From the NCBI GenBank assembly GCA_002011745.1, contig MTOU01000026.1:1-44508 (forward strand): a stretch of DNA of 44,508 nt, given 5' to 3'. Position 1 is the first letter of the stretch. Every line of letters begins with the position of its first letter. Shown piece by piece: positions 7,935-16,075 of this stretch. The notes under the pieces are model-generated. The model worked only from the letters and a program-made list of their open reading frames with translations, ran no database searches and was not told the DNA's origin. The position numbers were made by a program, and so were the translations under genes. This DNA comes from Nitrospirae bacterium JdFR-85 (GTDB lineage Bacteria; Nitrospirota; Thermodesulfovibrionia; Thermodesulfovibrionales; JdFR-85).

Positions 7935-8273
7935 ATGGTCTCTAAGATAATCATCTTACTCTGGTTCTCCATTATTACATTAGCCTCTTTAATACCTGTA
8001 CCAAAAGGTGTCTCTATGGTCTCTGACAAGATTGTTCATTTTGCTATTTACTATACTACTACACTTTTATGCTTTCTTATCTTAAGAGTACGGTCTCTTA
8101 ATGGGTTAATAAAAATATCTGTATATATCTTCATTTATGGACTAATAATTGAATTCTTACAGCACCTAATCCCTGGACGGAACTTCAGTGTGGAAGATAT
8201 ATTTGCAAATACAGCGGGAATATACCTTTTTATACTCTCCTATTCACTTTTAAGTAAAGACGAGAAAGAGTGA
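7935..8273 (+). CDS. VanZ family membrane protein
   Basis: The start at 7935 gives a 112-aa protein, MVSKIIILLWFSIITLASLIPV. A longer frame from a GTG at 7878 would run through the promoter and is rejected. It has about four hydrophobic helices. The family signature is seen as a charged DKIVHFAIYY segment after the first helix and FLQHLIPGRNFSVEDIFANTAG near the end. VanZ-like proteins are integral membrane proteins of uncertain function, named for a gene linked to teicoplanin resistance; no van cluster is present, so resistance should not be assumed. It is alone on the + strand, and its tail overlaps the converging dgkA/PAP2 gene by 24 bp. Confidence 0.82.
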   Translation: MVSKIIILLWFSIITLASLIPVPKGVSMVSDKIVHFAIYYTTTLLCFLILRVRSLNGLIKISVYIFIYGLIIEFLQHLIPGRNFSVEDIFANTAGIYLFILSYSLLSKDEKE

Positions 8274-8948
8274 GAGAGTAACAGCAATGCCAAGTAGTGC
8301 ACCCAGTATGACTTCCCATGGAGTATGTACTTTTGTAGCAACCCTACTCTGTGCTATCATGATGGCAATAACAAATGTTAAAGCAGATACGAGAAAGTTC
8401 TCGCTTATGAAGGAGACAGATACCCATATAGAAAAAGACAGGGCCGCGTGACCACTGGGGAACCCACCCCTCAATGGATGGCCTTTCCCAAATTTGGCCT
8501 TTGTAATAACAACAAGAATTGAGACGATTACAAGAGATACAATTGCAGTCTCTTCATATGTATGTTTGGCAACTTTTAGCCCTTTTTTAAATACATCTTC
8601 TATATATGGGACAAGAATTATGTATCCAATAACCAAGGAGGAGAATGCTGTAATAAAGACTGCACCTGCTGCTATATCTTTTGCAATCCTTGCCTTCTCT
8701 TGTTTCTGAGGTGAAAGAAGATCTACTACAGACTCAATTGCTGAATTTATCATCTCTGCAAGAATCACCATGGTTGCTACTACAGCAATAAAAATAAACT
8801 CTACCCTGTTTACACCAAGTAGATAACTAAGAATAACAACCGTTGATGCAGCATACAGATGATATCTTACATGCCTCTGGGTTTTTGAGGCGTAGAGTAT
8901 TCCTTCAATTGCATTATTTGCCGAATCAATCCATCTTCTTAATGGCAT
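8250..8948 (-). CDS. diacylglycerol/undecaprenol kinase fused to PAP2 phosphatase
   Basis: The 232-aa membrane protein joins two lipid enzymes. Residues about 1-115 are a DgkA-type kinase, with three helices and the signature AEMINSAIESVVDLLSP. Residues about 120-232 are a PAP2 phosphatase with K-x6-R (KFGKGHPLR), PSGH and SR-x5-H (SRVATKVH). The last PAP2 motif ends in Glu (HTPWE) where Asp is canonical. The pair could phosphorylate and dephosphorylate undecaprenol or diacylglycerol, recycling the cell-wall carrier lipid; the exact substrate is not shown. The start overlaps the end of ybeY by 23 nt. It is the last gene of a long minus-strand run. Confidence 0.87.
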   Translation of the reverse strand: MPLRRWIDSANNAIEGILYASKTQRHVRYHLYAASTVVILSYLLGVNRVEFIFIAVVATMVILAEMINSAIESVVDLLSPQKQEKARIAKDIAAGAVFITAFSSLVIGYIILVPYIEDVFKKGLKVAKHTYEETAIVSLVIVSILVVITKAKFGKGHPLRGGFPSGHAALSFSIWVSVSFISENFLVSALTFVIAIMIAQSRVATKVHTPWEVILGALLGIAVTLSLFLVFT

Positions 8949-9384
8949 CGAGAAGCTCGGACTCCTTCTTTCGCATTGCTAAAGCCCGTCTTTTGTCCTT
9001 CTCATGGTTATAACCTAACAGATGGAGTAGTCCATGAATAAGAAGATGGTAAACCTCTTCTTCAAGTGTCTTCCCTTCTTCCTTCGCTCTTCTGTCTGCC
9101 ATGTGGAGATTTACTACTACATCACCAAGAAGCAATTCTCCTAATTTAGCAGCCTTCTTTATATCTCTCAGGGATGTATAGATGGGGAAGGAGAGTACAT
9201 CAGTTGTGGTATCTAAACCTCTGTAGGCCCGATTCAGATTCCTGATCTGGCGGTCATTGACAAAGAGAATACTCAGCTCAGTGCCTTGGAGTCCCAGAAG
9301 TTCGCCAATCCTTTGGAGTCGACGAAGTAAATCTTTCTTGTCTAATTTTACCTTTCGTTGTCTGTCTTTTAGTATCACTTTCAT
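8926..9384 (-). CDS. ybeY: endoribonuclease YbeY
   Basis: The ATG at 9384 (MKVILKDRQRKV) matches the usual YbeY N-terminus and gives 152 aa; a TTG nine codons upstream is less likely. The zinc-binding signature H-x3-H-x5-H is clear in HGLLHLLGYNHEKD, and TTDVLSFP is another family landmark. YbeY is a metal-dependent ribonuclease involved in 16S rRNA 3'-end maturation and ribosome quality control. An AAAGG-like ribosome site lies upstream, inside the preceding gene. It overlaps the pgpH-like gene by 107 nt, which is unusually long. The phoH - pgpH - ybeY - dgkA order is a common bacterial neighbourhood. Confidence 0.95.
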   Translation of the reverse strand: MKVILKDRQRKVKLDKKDLLRRLQRIGELLGLQGTELSILFVNDRQIRNLNRAYRGLDTTTDVLSFPIYTSLRDIKKAAKLGELLLGDVVVNLHMADRRAKEEGKTLEEEVYHLLIHGLLHLLGYNHEKDKRRALAMRKKESELLDAIKKMD

Positions 9385-10864
9385 GTTTTTTAACCTTTTC
9401 TCCAAAATCAAATCCAGGATAATCTACTCTTCTATGAAGTATTCCTGTAAGTATATATGTGAATCTCTTTTTTATGAGGGATATGTCTCTGAGTGTAAGT
9501 TCACAGTTTTCAAGCTGACCATCGATAAATATATGATTTACTATTCTATCTACAAGTGCCTCAATCCTTGCAGGTGTTGGATCCTTCAGTACCCTTGAGG
9601 CTGCTTCTACTGCATCAGCCAGCATTACCAAGGCTGCAACACGGGTCTTGGGTTTTGGTCCATGATAGCGGTAGTCCTCCTCTTTTGGTTCAGTATCTGC
9701 TGTATCTTTTGCCTTCTGATAGAAGTAGGTCATGAGACATGTGCCATGATGTTGCTGAATCACATCGATTACTGCTTCTGGCAGTTTGAACTCCCTTGCA
9801 ATCTCAACACCTTCTTTAACATGAGATGCCAGAATAATACTGCTCATATGGGGAGTTAGTCTATCATGTTTGCTTACTGTGCCTGTAAGGTTTTCTATAA
9901 AGTACTCTGGCATCTTTATTTTGCCAATGTCATGATAATAGGCACTGACTCTTGCCAACAGGGGATTTACCCCTATATCCTCTGCAACAGACTCTACGAG
10001 ATTACCAACGATTATGCTATGGTGATATGTTCCAGGAGCAGCAATCATCAGATTTTTCATCAAAGGATGATTCAGATCAAGGAGTTCCAGCAGTGTTATA
10101 TCTGTCGATACCTTGAAGAGATTCTCTATTACAGGTAGTATAATAGATACCATTGCGGAGACTACAATTCCAGACATTGATGCATATAAATAGGCATTAC
10201 GTAAGAACTCCATGTTGTCTATTCTTTTCAGGAGAATGATGCCTGTCAGAGTAAAGATATTTGTGATACTTATATATAATCCGGCCTTTAGGAGGTCTGT
10301 CCTTTTTTTACATTTTACCACCGCAAAAGACCCTACAAGACTGCCTAAGAATGCATATACAGGATACAGGGGCTCTAATGTCCATATTCCTGCAAGAAGG
10401 CTTGTCGTGAAGGAGAATATTATTGCAGTATGAAAGTCGAATATGAGAGTTACTATAACAGCACCTATTGCAATGGGCATTCCGTATAAAACAGCCTCTG
10501 AACTTTCAAGTCCTATTCCTTCAGAGAAGTTTATAAAGAAATAATAAAATCCTTTTGCCAGCAGGAGTGTAAAAGGAACCATTATTACTACAAGTAGAAT
10601 CATTCTATACTTTTTTATATAATCAGGTCTGTATCGCTTAATATCCCTGTAGAAAATATAGAAGAGACCTCCTGTTAATACGAGACTACCGAAGGTATTT
10701 ATCAGAGAGAAGGTATTAATTATAATCATAGATGTGACAAGACAGGCCAATACAGGTGGTAAATGTTTAAATATATCCCTAAGGATAATTTTTTTACCTT
10801 TGAGATGGATATCATTCTCTCTATCTGTCTGGATTTTCCTTTTTCCGTTTCTCCGCAATCTCAT
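9278..10864 (-). CDS. PgpH-like membrane HD phosphohydrolase, short form
   Basis: This 528-aa protein has a basic N-terminus, then about seven transmembrane helices (roughly residues 32-250), then a cytosolic HD domain with HHSIIVGNLVESVA and YYHDIGKIKMPEY. The architecture matches the 7TM-HD (PgpH) family, which includes cyclic-di-AMP phosphodiesterases. The large extracellular domain (7TMR-HDED) usual before the helices is missing, so it is shorter than typical members. The last 35 residues or so run out of frame through the start of ybeY and are rich in K, R, T and S. They look like read-through of a lost stop. The start overlaps phoH by 44 nt, with AAGGG upstream. The cyclic-di-AMP substrate is family inference. 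Confidence 0.85.
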   Translation of the reverse strand: MRLRRNGKRKIQTDRENDIHLKGKKIILRDIFKHLPPVLACLVTSMIIINTFSLINTFGSLVLTGGLFYIFYRDIKRYRPDYIKKYRMILLVVIMVPFTLLLAKGFYYFFINFSEGIGLESSEAVLYGMPIAIGAVIVTLIFDFHTAIIFSFTTSLLAGIWTLEPLYPVYAFLGSLVGSFAVVKCKKRTDLLKAGLYISITNIFTLTGIILLKRIDNMEFLRNAYLYASMSGIVVSAMVSIILPVIENLFKVSTDITLLELLDLNHPLMKNLMIAAPGTYHHSIIVGNLVESVAEDIGVNPLLARVSAYYHDIGKIKMPEYFIENLTGTVSKHDRLTPHMSSIILASHVKEGVEIAREFKLPEAVIDVIQQHHGTCLMTYFYQKAKDTADTEPKEEDYRYHGPKPKTRVAALVMLADAVEAASRVLKDPTPARIEALVDRIVNHIFIDGQLENCELTLRDISLIKKRFTYILTGILHRRVDYPGFDFGEKVKKHESDTKRQTTKGKIRQERFTSSTPKDWRTSGTPRH

Positions 10865-11819
10865 AGGCCCTTATAATCTCCTGTACAAGTTTATGCCTTA
10901 CCACATCTCTTTTTGTAAAATATATAAATTTTATACCTTCAATACCGCTCAGAATTTTTTCTGCCTCAATTAGACCTGAAATCTTTCCTGCTGGAAGGTC
11001 AACCTGAGTTATATCTCCTGTAATAACTGTTTTTGAATTGAATCCGAGCCTTGTAAGATACATCTTCATCTGTTCTGAAGTAGTATTCTGTGCCTCATCC
11101 AGAATTATGAATGCATCATTAAGGGTTCTACCTCTCATATAGGCAAGAGGAGCAATCTCTATAACTCCCTTTTCAATCAATCTCATTGCCTTTTCAAAAT
11201 CCATCATCTCATAAAGGGCATCATAGAGGGGTCTCAAGTAGGGATGTACTTTTTCATATATATCACCTGGTAGGTATCCTAACTTCTCTCCAGCCTCAAC
11301 AGCTGGTCTTGCCAGGACGATTCTGCTCACTTCTTTTTTCATCAATGCATTGATGGCCATAGCCATGGCAAGATAGGTCTTCCCTGTGCCTGCAGGACCA
11401 ATACCAAACACTATATCATATTTACGAATAGCCTCAATATACTGCCTCTGTGTTTCGGTTTTAGGAATTATGAATCTCTTTTTAGAAGAGACAGGCACAT
11501 GATTCAGAAAGAGGTCTTTAATGGATGTCTCTTCTCCTCTCTTTATGGCTAACAGGGCAAACATAATATCCTCTGGTTTTAGGTTGTAACCCCTGCTGCT
11601 TATCTCTTGAATCTCCTCTATCAACCTCTCCGCCTCTTTTGCCTCTTTCTCAGGTCCTTTTATAAAAATCTTGTTTCCTCTTGCACTTATAACAATACCA
11701 AACTGCTCCTCAATTAGACGTAGGTTTCTCTGCAATCCAGAAAAGAATATGTCTGAGTCCCTTCCTGAAATCTCCTTTTCTAGAATTATCTCTTTAACTG
11801 TTGGCTCTGTACTCTGCAT
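10821..11819 (-). CDS. phoH: PhoH family ATPase
   Basis: The 332-aa protein has an N-terminal KH-like nucleic-acid-binding region (about residues 25-95) and a C-terminal P-loop ATPase. The Walker A motif is GPAGTGKTYLA, and Walker B lies in AFIILDEAQNTT, followed by the helicase-like ITGDITQVDLP. PhoH-like proteins are cytosolic ATPases linked to RNA metabolism; in E. coli the homologue YbeZ works with YbeY, whose gene lies two genes downstream here. It follows the SPOR gene by 22 bp and overlaps the pgpH-like gene, so it is probably within the same transcript. The length is normal. Confidence 0.95.
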   Translation of the reverse strand: MQSTEPTVKEIILEKEISGRDSDIFFSGLQRNLRLIEEQFGIVISARGNKIFIKGPEKEAKEAERLIEEIQEISSRGYNLKPEDIMFALLAIKRGEETSIKDLFLNHVPVSSKKRFIIPKTETQRQYIEAIRKYDIVFGIGPAGTGKTYLAMAMAINALMKKEVSRIVLARPAVEAGEKLGYLPGDIYEKVHPYLRPLYDALYEMMDFEKAMRLIEKGVIEIAPLAYMRGRTLNDAFIILDEAQNTTSEQMKMYLTRLGFNSKTVITGDITQVDLPAGKISGLIEAEKILSGIEGIKFIYFTKRDVVRHKLVQEIIRAYEIAEKRKKENPDR

Positions 11820-11841
11820 ATTTTTAAAATACTAAAAGGGG

Positions 11842-12453
11842 TTAAGTTGAGCTTTCTGTCAATACAATGGCCTTAAGTCCTTCATTTCTTGTTATTTTTA
11901 TTGCCATATTTTCTGCCTCTGCTCTACTCTTAAACTTACCAACCCTCACTCTGTAGAATTTTTTGTCTCCTCCAGTCTCTACTATTCTTACTGTATAACC
12001 CTTCTTCTGTAATCTCCTTTTAAGGGCTTCTGCTTCAGATGAGATTCTGAAAGCACCGACCTGAATGGTATAGTAAACCCTTTTTGTTATTTTCTTTTCT
12101 TTTTTTTCTATACTCTTTTCTTTCTGTTCAGTCTTTGGAACTTCTGTAACTACTTTTGGAATCTCTGAAACTATCTCTTCCTGCTCTACTGTCTTACTGT
12201 CAAAGATTTTAGGCTCTTCTGTTTTGATACTTTCAGGTTCAGCCAGAGCAGGTATCTCCTCTTCTGCCTTTGATTCCATAGGAGTATATACTTCCATCTT
12301 TTCCTCTGATACTAATTCCTCAGAAACCTGAGACTTACCCACTATATATCCAAGGGTGAAACTAAATGTACTTACCAGAATAATAAAACCAATTAATAGT
12401 GCCTTGTCTGAAAACAGCCCCATGGGTATCTTATTATAAAATTTCATCTTCAT
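11842..12453 (-). CDS. SPOR domain membrane protein
   Basis: The 203-aa protein has one transmembrane helix near residues 18-40. A low-complexity Glu/Lys/Pro/Val-rich linker spans about 45-125. A C-terminal SPOR domain begins at YYTIQVGAFRISSEAEAL and contains YRVRVGKFKSRAEAE. SPOR domains bind denuded peptidoglycan glycan strands, often at the division septum. The topology implies a periplasmic SPOR domain tethered to the inner membrane. Its ATG overlaps the queA stop (ATGA), so translation is probably coupled. It could be FtsN-like, but the family is too variable to claim orthology. Confidence 0.9.
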   Translation of the reverse strand: MKMKFYNKIPMGLFSDKALLIGFIILVSTFSFTLGYIVGKSQVSEELVSEEKMEVYTPMESKAEEEIPALAEPESIKTEEPKIFDSKTVEQEEIVSEIPKVVTEVPKTEQKEKSIEKKEKKITKRVYYTIQVGAFRISSEAEALKRRLQKKGYTVRIVETGGDKKFYRVRVGKFKSRAEAENMAIKITRNEGLKAIVLTESST

Positions 12454-13454
12454 AGAATAAGCATACCATCCCCGTATGAGAAAAATCTATAACCTTTTCT
12501 TATAGCTTCATTATAGGCATTGAGTATATTATCTCTTCCTGCGAGTGCAGACACAAGCATTAGGGGGGTTGATCTTGGAAGATGAAAGTTGGTCACAAGT
12601 GCATCAACCACTTTGAATTTATATCCGGGGTATATGTAGAGGTCAGTTTTACCTTTGATTGTACCATTTGAGCTTTCAGTCCTTAGATATTCTGAGAAGA
12701 CTGATTCAAGAGCCCTTGTAACAGTGGTCCCCACTGCCACCACCTTTCTACCCTTGTTCTTTGTATCTGAAATGAGGGTTATAAGTTCTGAGGAGAGCTC
12801 GAAATATTCCTCCTCCATCCTGTGTTCCTCAACATTTTCAGTCTTTATAGGCATAAATGTACCGATACCTACATGCAGTGTCAGATATCTTATTATTACC
12901 CCTTTTGATCTGAGCTCTTCCAGAAGTTTTTCTGTGAAATGAAGCCCTGCCGTAGGAGCAGCAATAGAGCCCTCCTTTTGTGCATAAACGGTTTGATACC
13001 ATTGTCTGTCATCTGCAGATGGAGGACGTCGGATATAGGGAGGAAGAGGCATGTATCCATACTGCCAGAGATAATCAGTGATATCTTCAGAGTTGAATAC
13101 GGCTTTTTTACCATTAAATATCTCTGCTTCAAGGCCCTTTTTAAACAGAACCTTCCCTGTATATCTACCCTTTGAGAGAATATTATACTCACCTGGCCCA
13201 CACTTATCTACAATCAGTATCTCTATCCTTCCACCTGTAGGTTTTCTACCCAGCAGTCTCGCCGGGATAACCTTTGTATTATTCAGTATAAGCAGATCAC
13301 CTTCCGTAAGGTAGTTCTTAATTTCATAGAAATATCTATGCTCTATTTTCCCGTTTCTGTAGAGTACCATGAGTCTACAGTGGTCCCTTTTCTGTAAGGG
13401 TTTCTCTGCAATTAGATTACGGGGCAATTTGAAGTCGAATCTCTCAATTCTCAT
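12450..13454 (-). CDS. queA: SAM:tRNA ribosyltransferase-isomerase QueA
   Basis: The 334-aa protein begins MRIERFDFKLPRNLIAEKPL and contains NNTKVIPARLLGRK, APTAGLHFTE and LHVGIGTFMPI, all hallmarks of QueA. QueA transfers the ribose part of S-adenosylmethionine to preQ1 in tRNA, forming epoxyqueuosine in the queuosine pathway. It is cytoplasmic and close to normal length. It overlaps the spoIID-like gene upstream and the SPOR gene downstream by 4 nt each. queH, the next enzyme of the pathway, lies three genes upstream in the same run, so two consecutive queuosine steps are co-encoded here. Confidence 0.96.
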   Translation of the reverse strand: MRIERFDFKLPRNLIAEKPLQKRDHCRLMVLYRNGKIEHRYFYEIKNYLTEGDLLILNNTKVIPARLLGRKPTGGRIEILIVDKCGPGEYNILSKGRYTGKVLFKKGLEAEIFNGKKAVFNSEDITDYLWQYGYMPLPPYIRRPPSADDRQWYQTVYAQKEGSIAAPTAGLHFTEKLLEELRSKGVIIRYLTLHVGIGTFMPIKTENVEEHRMEEEYFELSSELITLISDTKNKGRKVVAVGTTVTRALESVFSEYLRTESSNGTIKGKTDLYIYPGYKFKVVDALVTNFHLPRSTPLMLVSALAGRDNILNAYNEAIRKGYRFFSYGDGMLIL

Positions 13455-14446
13455 TTTATTCTCTGGATAGTGGTTCCTGGATAGTAGTATTTCAGGATCT
13501 CTTTATAAGTTCTTCCTTTTTTTGCCATCTGTTGGGCACCCCACTGACAGAGTCCTACTCCATGGCCATAACCCTTGCCTTTAAAGATAAAATTATCCTT
13601 TTCCTGTTTAACCTTAAACCATGTACTTGGTAGCAGCCTCCATCCGAGCAGACGCCTAAAATCCTTGGCAGGTAGTATATATTGATCTCTCTTAGTAATA
13701 ATTGTGACATCTTTTACTCTGCCTGTAGGTGTATAAGAAGAAACCTCGATATCAAGGATATCTTTCTCTGATAAGAGTTTTTCTATGGTTTTCTTATCTA
13801 TTACTCTCTTCCATCTCCAGTATGGAGATATTGAACAGTCATTCTCTACTGATTTCAGATAGGGTATATCATAACCAAAAACCTCCTTCGCCTTCTCTGT
13901 GGTACCTCCACAGGTGGAATGATAAAGTGCTTCTATGAGTTTTCCTTTATATGTAAGTACTTCTCCTTTTGTATTCAATACTGCATAGACAACTCTACGA
14001 TTCTTATTCTCACCACTGTATATCTGGTGTAGAGTAGAGGATGTAAGGTGGAATAGGGCATTTGGGTTCTTTAATATATGTCTCAGGGCATAAGTCCGAA
14101 CCACAACTGCCTGTGCCTTCAAGGCTTCCATCTCCCACGATTCTGTTACCTCTGATGCAACCACACTCTCCACATATTCCTCCAGAGGTAGTTGATTTAC
14201 AAGATAGAGACCACCTCTGCCTCTGTATACCTCAATATTACCTCTGTATGAAATCCCTCCTACCATAAGCTGTCCCTTGATGTTACCGATCTTCTCGAGC
14301 CTTTCTTCAGGAGAAGGCTGAAGGGGAAATCTTTCATCGAGAATCAAGACCCTTATATATTTATGAGAATCATCTGAAGATAAAGAATTATTATGTATTA
14401 GGAGGAGTATTAATAGAGAGACAATTATACAAAGGAACTGTTTCAT
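13451..14446 (-). CDS. SpoIID/LytB domain protein, putative peptidoglycan lytic enzyme
   Basis: The 331-aa protein has a signal peptide (MKQFLCIIVSLLILLLIH) and then a SpoIID domain. The core segment is LPLEEYVESVVASEVTESW, whose Glu after VVAS aligns with the catalytic Glu of Bacillus SpoIID as I recall it. The C-terminal GKGYGHGVGLCQWGAQ is also diagnostic. SpoIID proteins are lytic transglycosylases acting on peptidoglycan without stem peptides. Homologues occur widely in non-sporulating bacteria, so sporulation is not implied. The gene overlaps both neighbours by 4 nt. It should act in the periplasm, alongside the SPOR protein that recognises similar denuded glycan. Confidence 0.92.
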   Translation of the reverse strand: MKQFLCIIVSLLILLLIHNNSLSSDDSHKYIRVLILDERFPLQPSPEERLEKIGNIKGQLMVGGISYRGNIEVYRGRGGLYLVNQLPLEEYVESVVASEVTESWEMEALKAQAVVVRTYALRHILKNPNALFHLTSSTLHQIYSGENKNRRVVYAVLNTKGEVLTYKGKLIEALYHSTCGGTTEKAKEVFGYDIPYLKSVENDCSISPYWRWKRVIDKKTIEKLLSEKDILDIEVSSYTPTGRVKDVTIITKRDQYILPAKDFRRLLGWRLLPSTWFKVKQEKDNFIFKGKGYGHGVGLCQWGAQQMAKKGRTYKEILKYYYPGTTIQRIK

Positions 14447-14670
14447 CTTCTACTTAATATCCAAAACAGTAGTGAAAGGAATATACTTATAAGGATACTT
14501 GTTGCTAAGGGGAAATAAAAGGTAAAGTTCTTTTTTTGAATGATAATATCTCCTGGAAGACGACCTATATAGGGAACCTTCCCTACAAACATGAGTAACA
14601 GACCGACCAGTATTACTACTAATCCAACTAAAATCAAGAAACGACCCATCTGCATCAGAGGATCTATCAT
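14443..14670 (-). CDS. DUF2905 family small membrane protein
   Basis: This 75-aa protein has two hydrophobic helices (about residues 9-29 and 52-72) joined by the conserved loop GRLPGDI followed by an F-x-F-P-L segment. It matches DUF2905, a widespread family without a known function. Its ATG overlaps the queH stop and its own stop overlaps the spoIID-like start, so it is embedded in the run. An internal ATG six codons later (MQMGRF) is an alternative start. The context gives no specific role beyond proximity to envelope genes. Confidence 0.85.
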   Translation of the reverse strand: MIDPLMQMGRFLILVGLVVILVGLLLMFVGKVPYIGRLPGDIIIQKKNFTFYFPLATSILISIFLSLLFWILSRR

Positions 14671-15209
14671 CTTCTCCTCCCTTTATGTAAATATCTCTCC
14701 TGTTCCGAATAGATACAACCACAGTACTTCTGTCTGTAAAGACCTAATTCCTTGGATATTCTCATCCCTTCTTTCCATCCTTCACGAAAATCTTCCTCGA
14801 AAAATTCTATATCAAACCTTTCCTGCAGTTCTCGTCCCTTTTCTATTATGATATCAAATTTCTGATAGGGACTTACAAGCAAACTGCTACTGAAGGCATC
14901 CATACCCATAGCCTTGGCAGTTTTTGCTGTCTCCTGTAGACGCCAGCTGTAGCAGAACTCACATCTGTTCTTCTCCTCATAAACAACCCTTCTTATAAAT
15001 TCTTCAAGGCCATACAGGTCTCTATAGATAATATCAACCCTCCAGAGCCTTTCCAATTCTTTAAGAGCCTCAAGTCTCATCTTGTATTCTGTATAGGGAT
15101 GGATGTTGGGGTTAAACCAGAACCCCTTGACCTGTATTCCCTTTTCTCTCATACTTTTAAGAGGATACAGAACACAATTGGCACAACATATATGAAGAAG
15201 AAGCTTCAT
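14667..15209 (-). CDS. queH: epoxyqueuosine reductase QueH
   Basis: The 180-aa protein shows the cysteine pattern of QueH (formerly DUF208): HICCANC at the N-terminus, CEFCYSWRL in the middle and YCGCIYSEQERY near the end. These cysteines hold the metal centres. QueH reduces epoxyqueuosine in tRNA to queuosine, replacing the unrelated QueG. The AAGGAT about 8 nt before the ATG at 15209 serves as the ribosome site. It is the first gene of a tightly overlapping minus-strand series that includes queA. A 9-bp inverted repeat lies 28 bp upstream (15237-15268). Confidence 0.94.
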   Translation of the reverse strand: MKLLLHICCANCVLYPLKSMREKGIQVKGFWFNPNIHPYTEYKMRLEALKELERLWRVDIIYRDLYGLEEFIRRVVYEEKNRCEFCYSWRLQETAKTAKAMGMDAFSSSLLVSPYQKFDIIIEKGRELQERFDIEFFEEDFREGWKEGMRISKELGLYRQKYCGCIYSEQERYLHKGRRR

Positions 15210-15236
15210 TGATGTTTATCCTTAAGTTTATAATAT

Positions 15237-15268
15237 TAAAGTTCTCTCAAAGTAGTTGAAGAACTTTA
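15237..15268. repeat. 9-bp inverted repeat upstream of queH
   Basis: TAAAGTTCT (15237-15245) and AGAACTTTA (15260-15268) are perfect complements around a 14-nt loop. In the queH direction the stem is followed by an A/T-rich tail running into the ribosome site. There is no T-run typical of a terminator. It may be a leader hairpin, an operator, or an end signal for the motAB transcript. Confidence 0.5.
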
Positions 15269-15279
15269 CATATTTTACC

Positions 15280-15381
15280 CTAAATATCCAACTTTTGGTC
15301 TTTTGTCCTTTCAATCAGGGTGTTTAGTCTCTTGGGCAGGAAAGGGACATCAGGTATGAGATTATTATTCTCTTGACTCAT
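15280..15381 (-). CDS. hypothetical 33-aa ORF overlapping the end of motB
   Basis: The ATG at 15381 lies inside the last codons of motB (17-nt overlap) and opens a 33-codon frame ending in TAG at 15280. The product begins MSQENNNLIPDVPFLP and is polar, with a possible amphipathic helix at its end (RLNTLIERTK). The segment would otherwise be non-coding. The start overlaps motB in the manner of translational coupling, but no clear Shine-Dalgarno is seen. I do not recognise it, and it may be chance. Confidence 0.35.
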   Translation of the reverse strand: MSQENNNLIPDVPFLPKRLNTLIERTKDQKLDI

Positions 15382-16072
15382 AGAATACAAACTCGACTCT
15401 ACGATTTTTTGCTCTTCCCTCCTCAGTATCATTTGAAGCAATAGGATAGGTGTCAGCAAACCCTGCTATATTAATTCTTTTTATATCAATCCCCTTGTCT
15501 TTTAAAAACAACAGGGCAGAGTAGGCTCTTGCTGCAGACAGTTCCCAGTTAGAGGAATATCTGCCCCCAACAATAGGTATATTGTCTGTATGACCTTCAA
15601 TAGAGACCCTGTAAGGAAACCTTTTCATCATCTCTGCAATCTTTTCAAGGATTGGGTATGCCTGTGGTTTTAACTCTGCTGTCCCAGTATTAAAAAATAT
15701 ACGTCCACGGACTCTTAGTATAACACCTCGGCCAGATGTCTCTATCTCTACATCCTCTTGTAGTCCATACTGTTTTACCATTGACTGAAGCTCCTCTTTA
15801 ATAAGATCATTTATATTTTTCTTCTCAACAGATGTTGCAAAGGGCTTTTCAAATTGGGTTGGAAGGGTGGTATGTTGAAATACACCTGTACCTACAGGCA
15901 TAAAACCGAGTGCCTGTTGGATTGAACCCATAGCATCTCTAAATTTGACTATGTCCATTGTAGCAAAAGACAGAAGAAGCACGAAGAAGGTCAGAAGCAG
16001 TGTTGAAAGATCGGCAAATGTAGTCATCCATGCACCCGAACCTGCACCTGTTGACTTTATCTTTCTATTCAT
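15365..16072 (-). CDS. motB: flagellar stator protein MotB
   Basis: The 235-aa protein has one N-terminal transmembrane helix, WMTTFADLSTLLLTFFVLL, whose Asp in FADL is the conserved ion-binding residue of MotB. A plug/linker region follows. The C-terminal OmpA-like domain (about residues 110-230) contains ISIEGHTDNIPI and the terminal KNRRVEFV that bind peptidoglycan. With MotA it forms the stator that drives flagellar rotation; H+ versus Na+ cannot be decided here. It starts 3 nt after motA. Both genes lie apart from the main flagellar cluster under a sigma28-type promoter. Confidence 0.95.
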   Translation of the reverse strand: MNRKIKSTGAGSGAWMTTFADLSTLLLTFFVLLLSFATMDIVKFRDAMGSIQQALGFMPVGTGVFQHTTLPTQFEKPFATSVEKKNINDLIKEELQSMVKQYGLQEDVEIETSGRGVILRVRGRIFFNTGTAELKPQAYPILEKIAEMMKRFPYRVSIEGHTDNIPIVGGRYSSNWELSAARAYSALLFLKDKGIDIKRINIAGFADTYPIASNDTEEGRAKNRRVEFVFYESRE

Positions 16073-16075
16073 TTT

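Noticed and set aside
7935-8273. Glycopeptide resistance from VanZ
   Set aside because: VanZ-like proteins are common outside resistance clusters, and no vanHAX-type genes are in the window.
13451-14446. Sporulation capacity, because of a SpoIID-like gene
   Set aside because: SpoIID/LytB domain proteins are widespread in non-sporulating Gram-negative bacteria, and no other sporulation gene is seen here.
15205-15270. Classical preQ1 class I riboswitch upstream of queH
   Set aside because: The stem and A-rich tail are suggestive, but the loop lacks the conserved C/U pattern that I know for class I, so only an inverted repeat is claimed.
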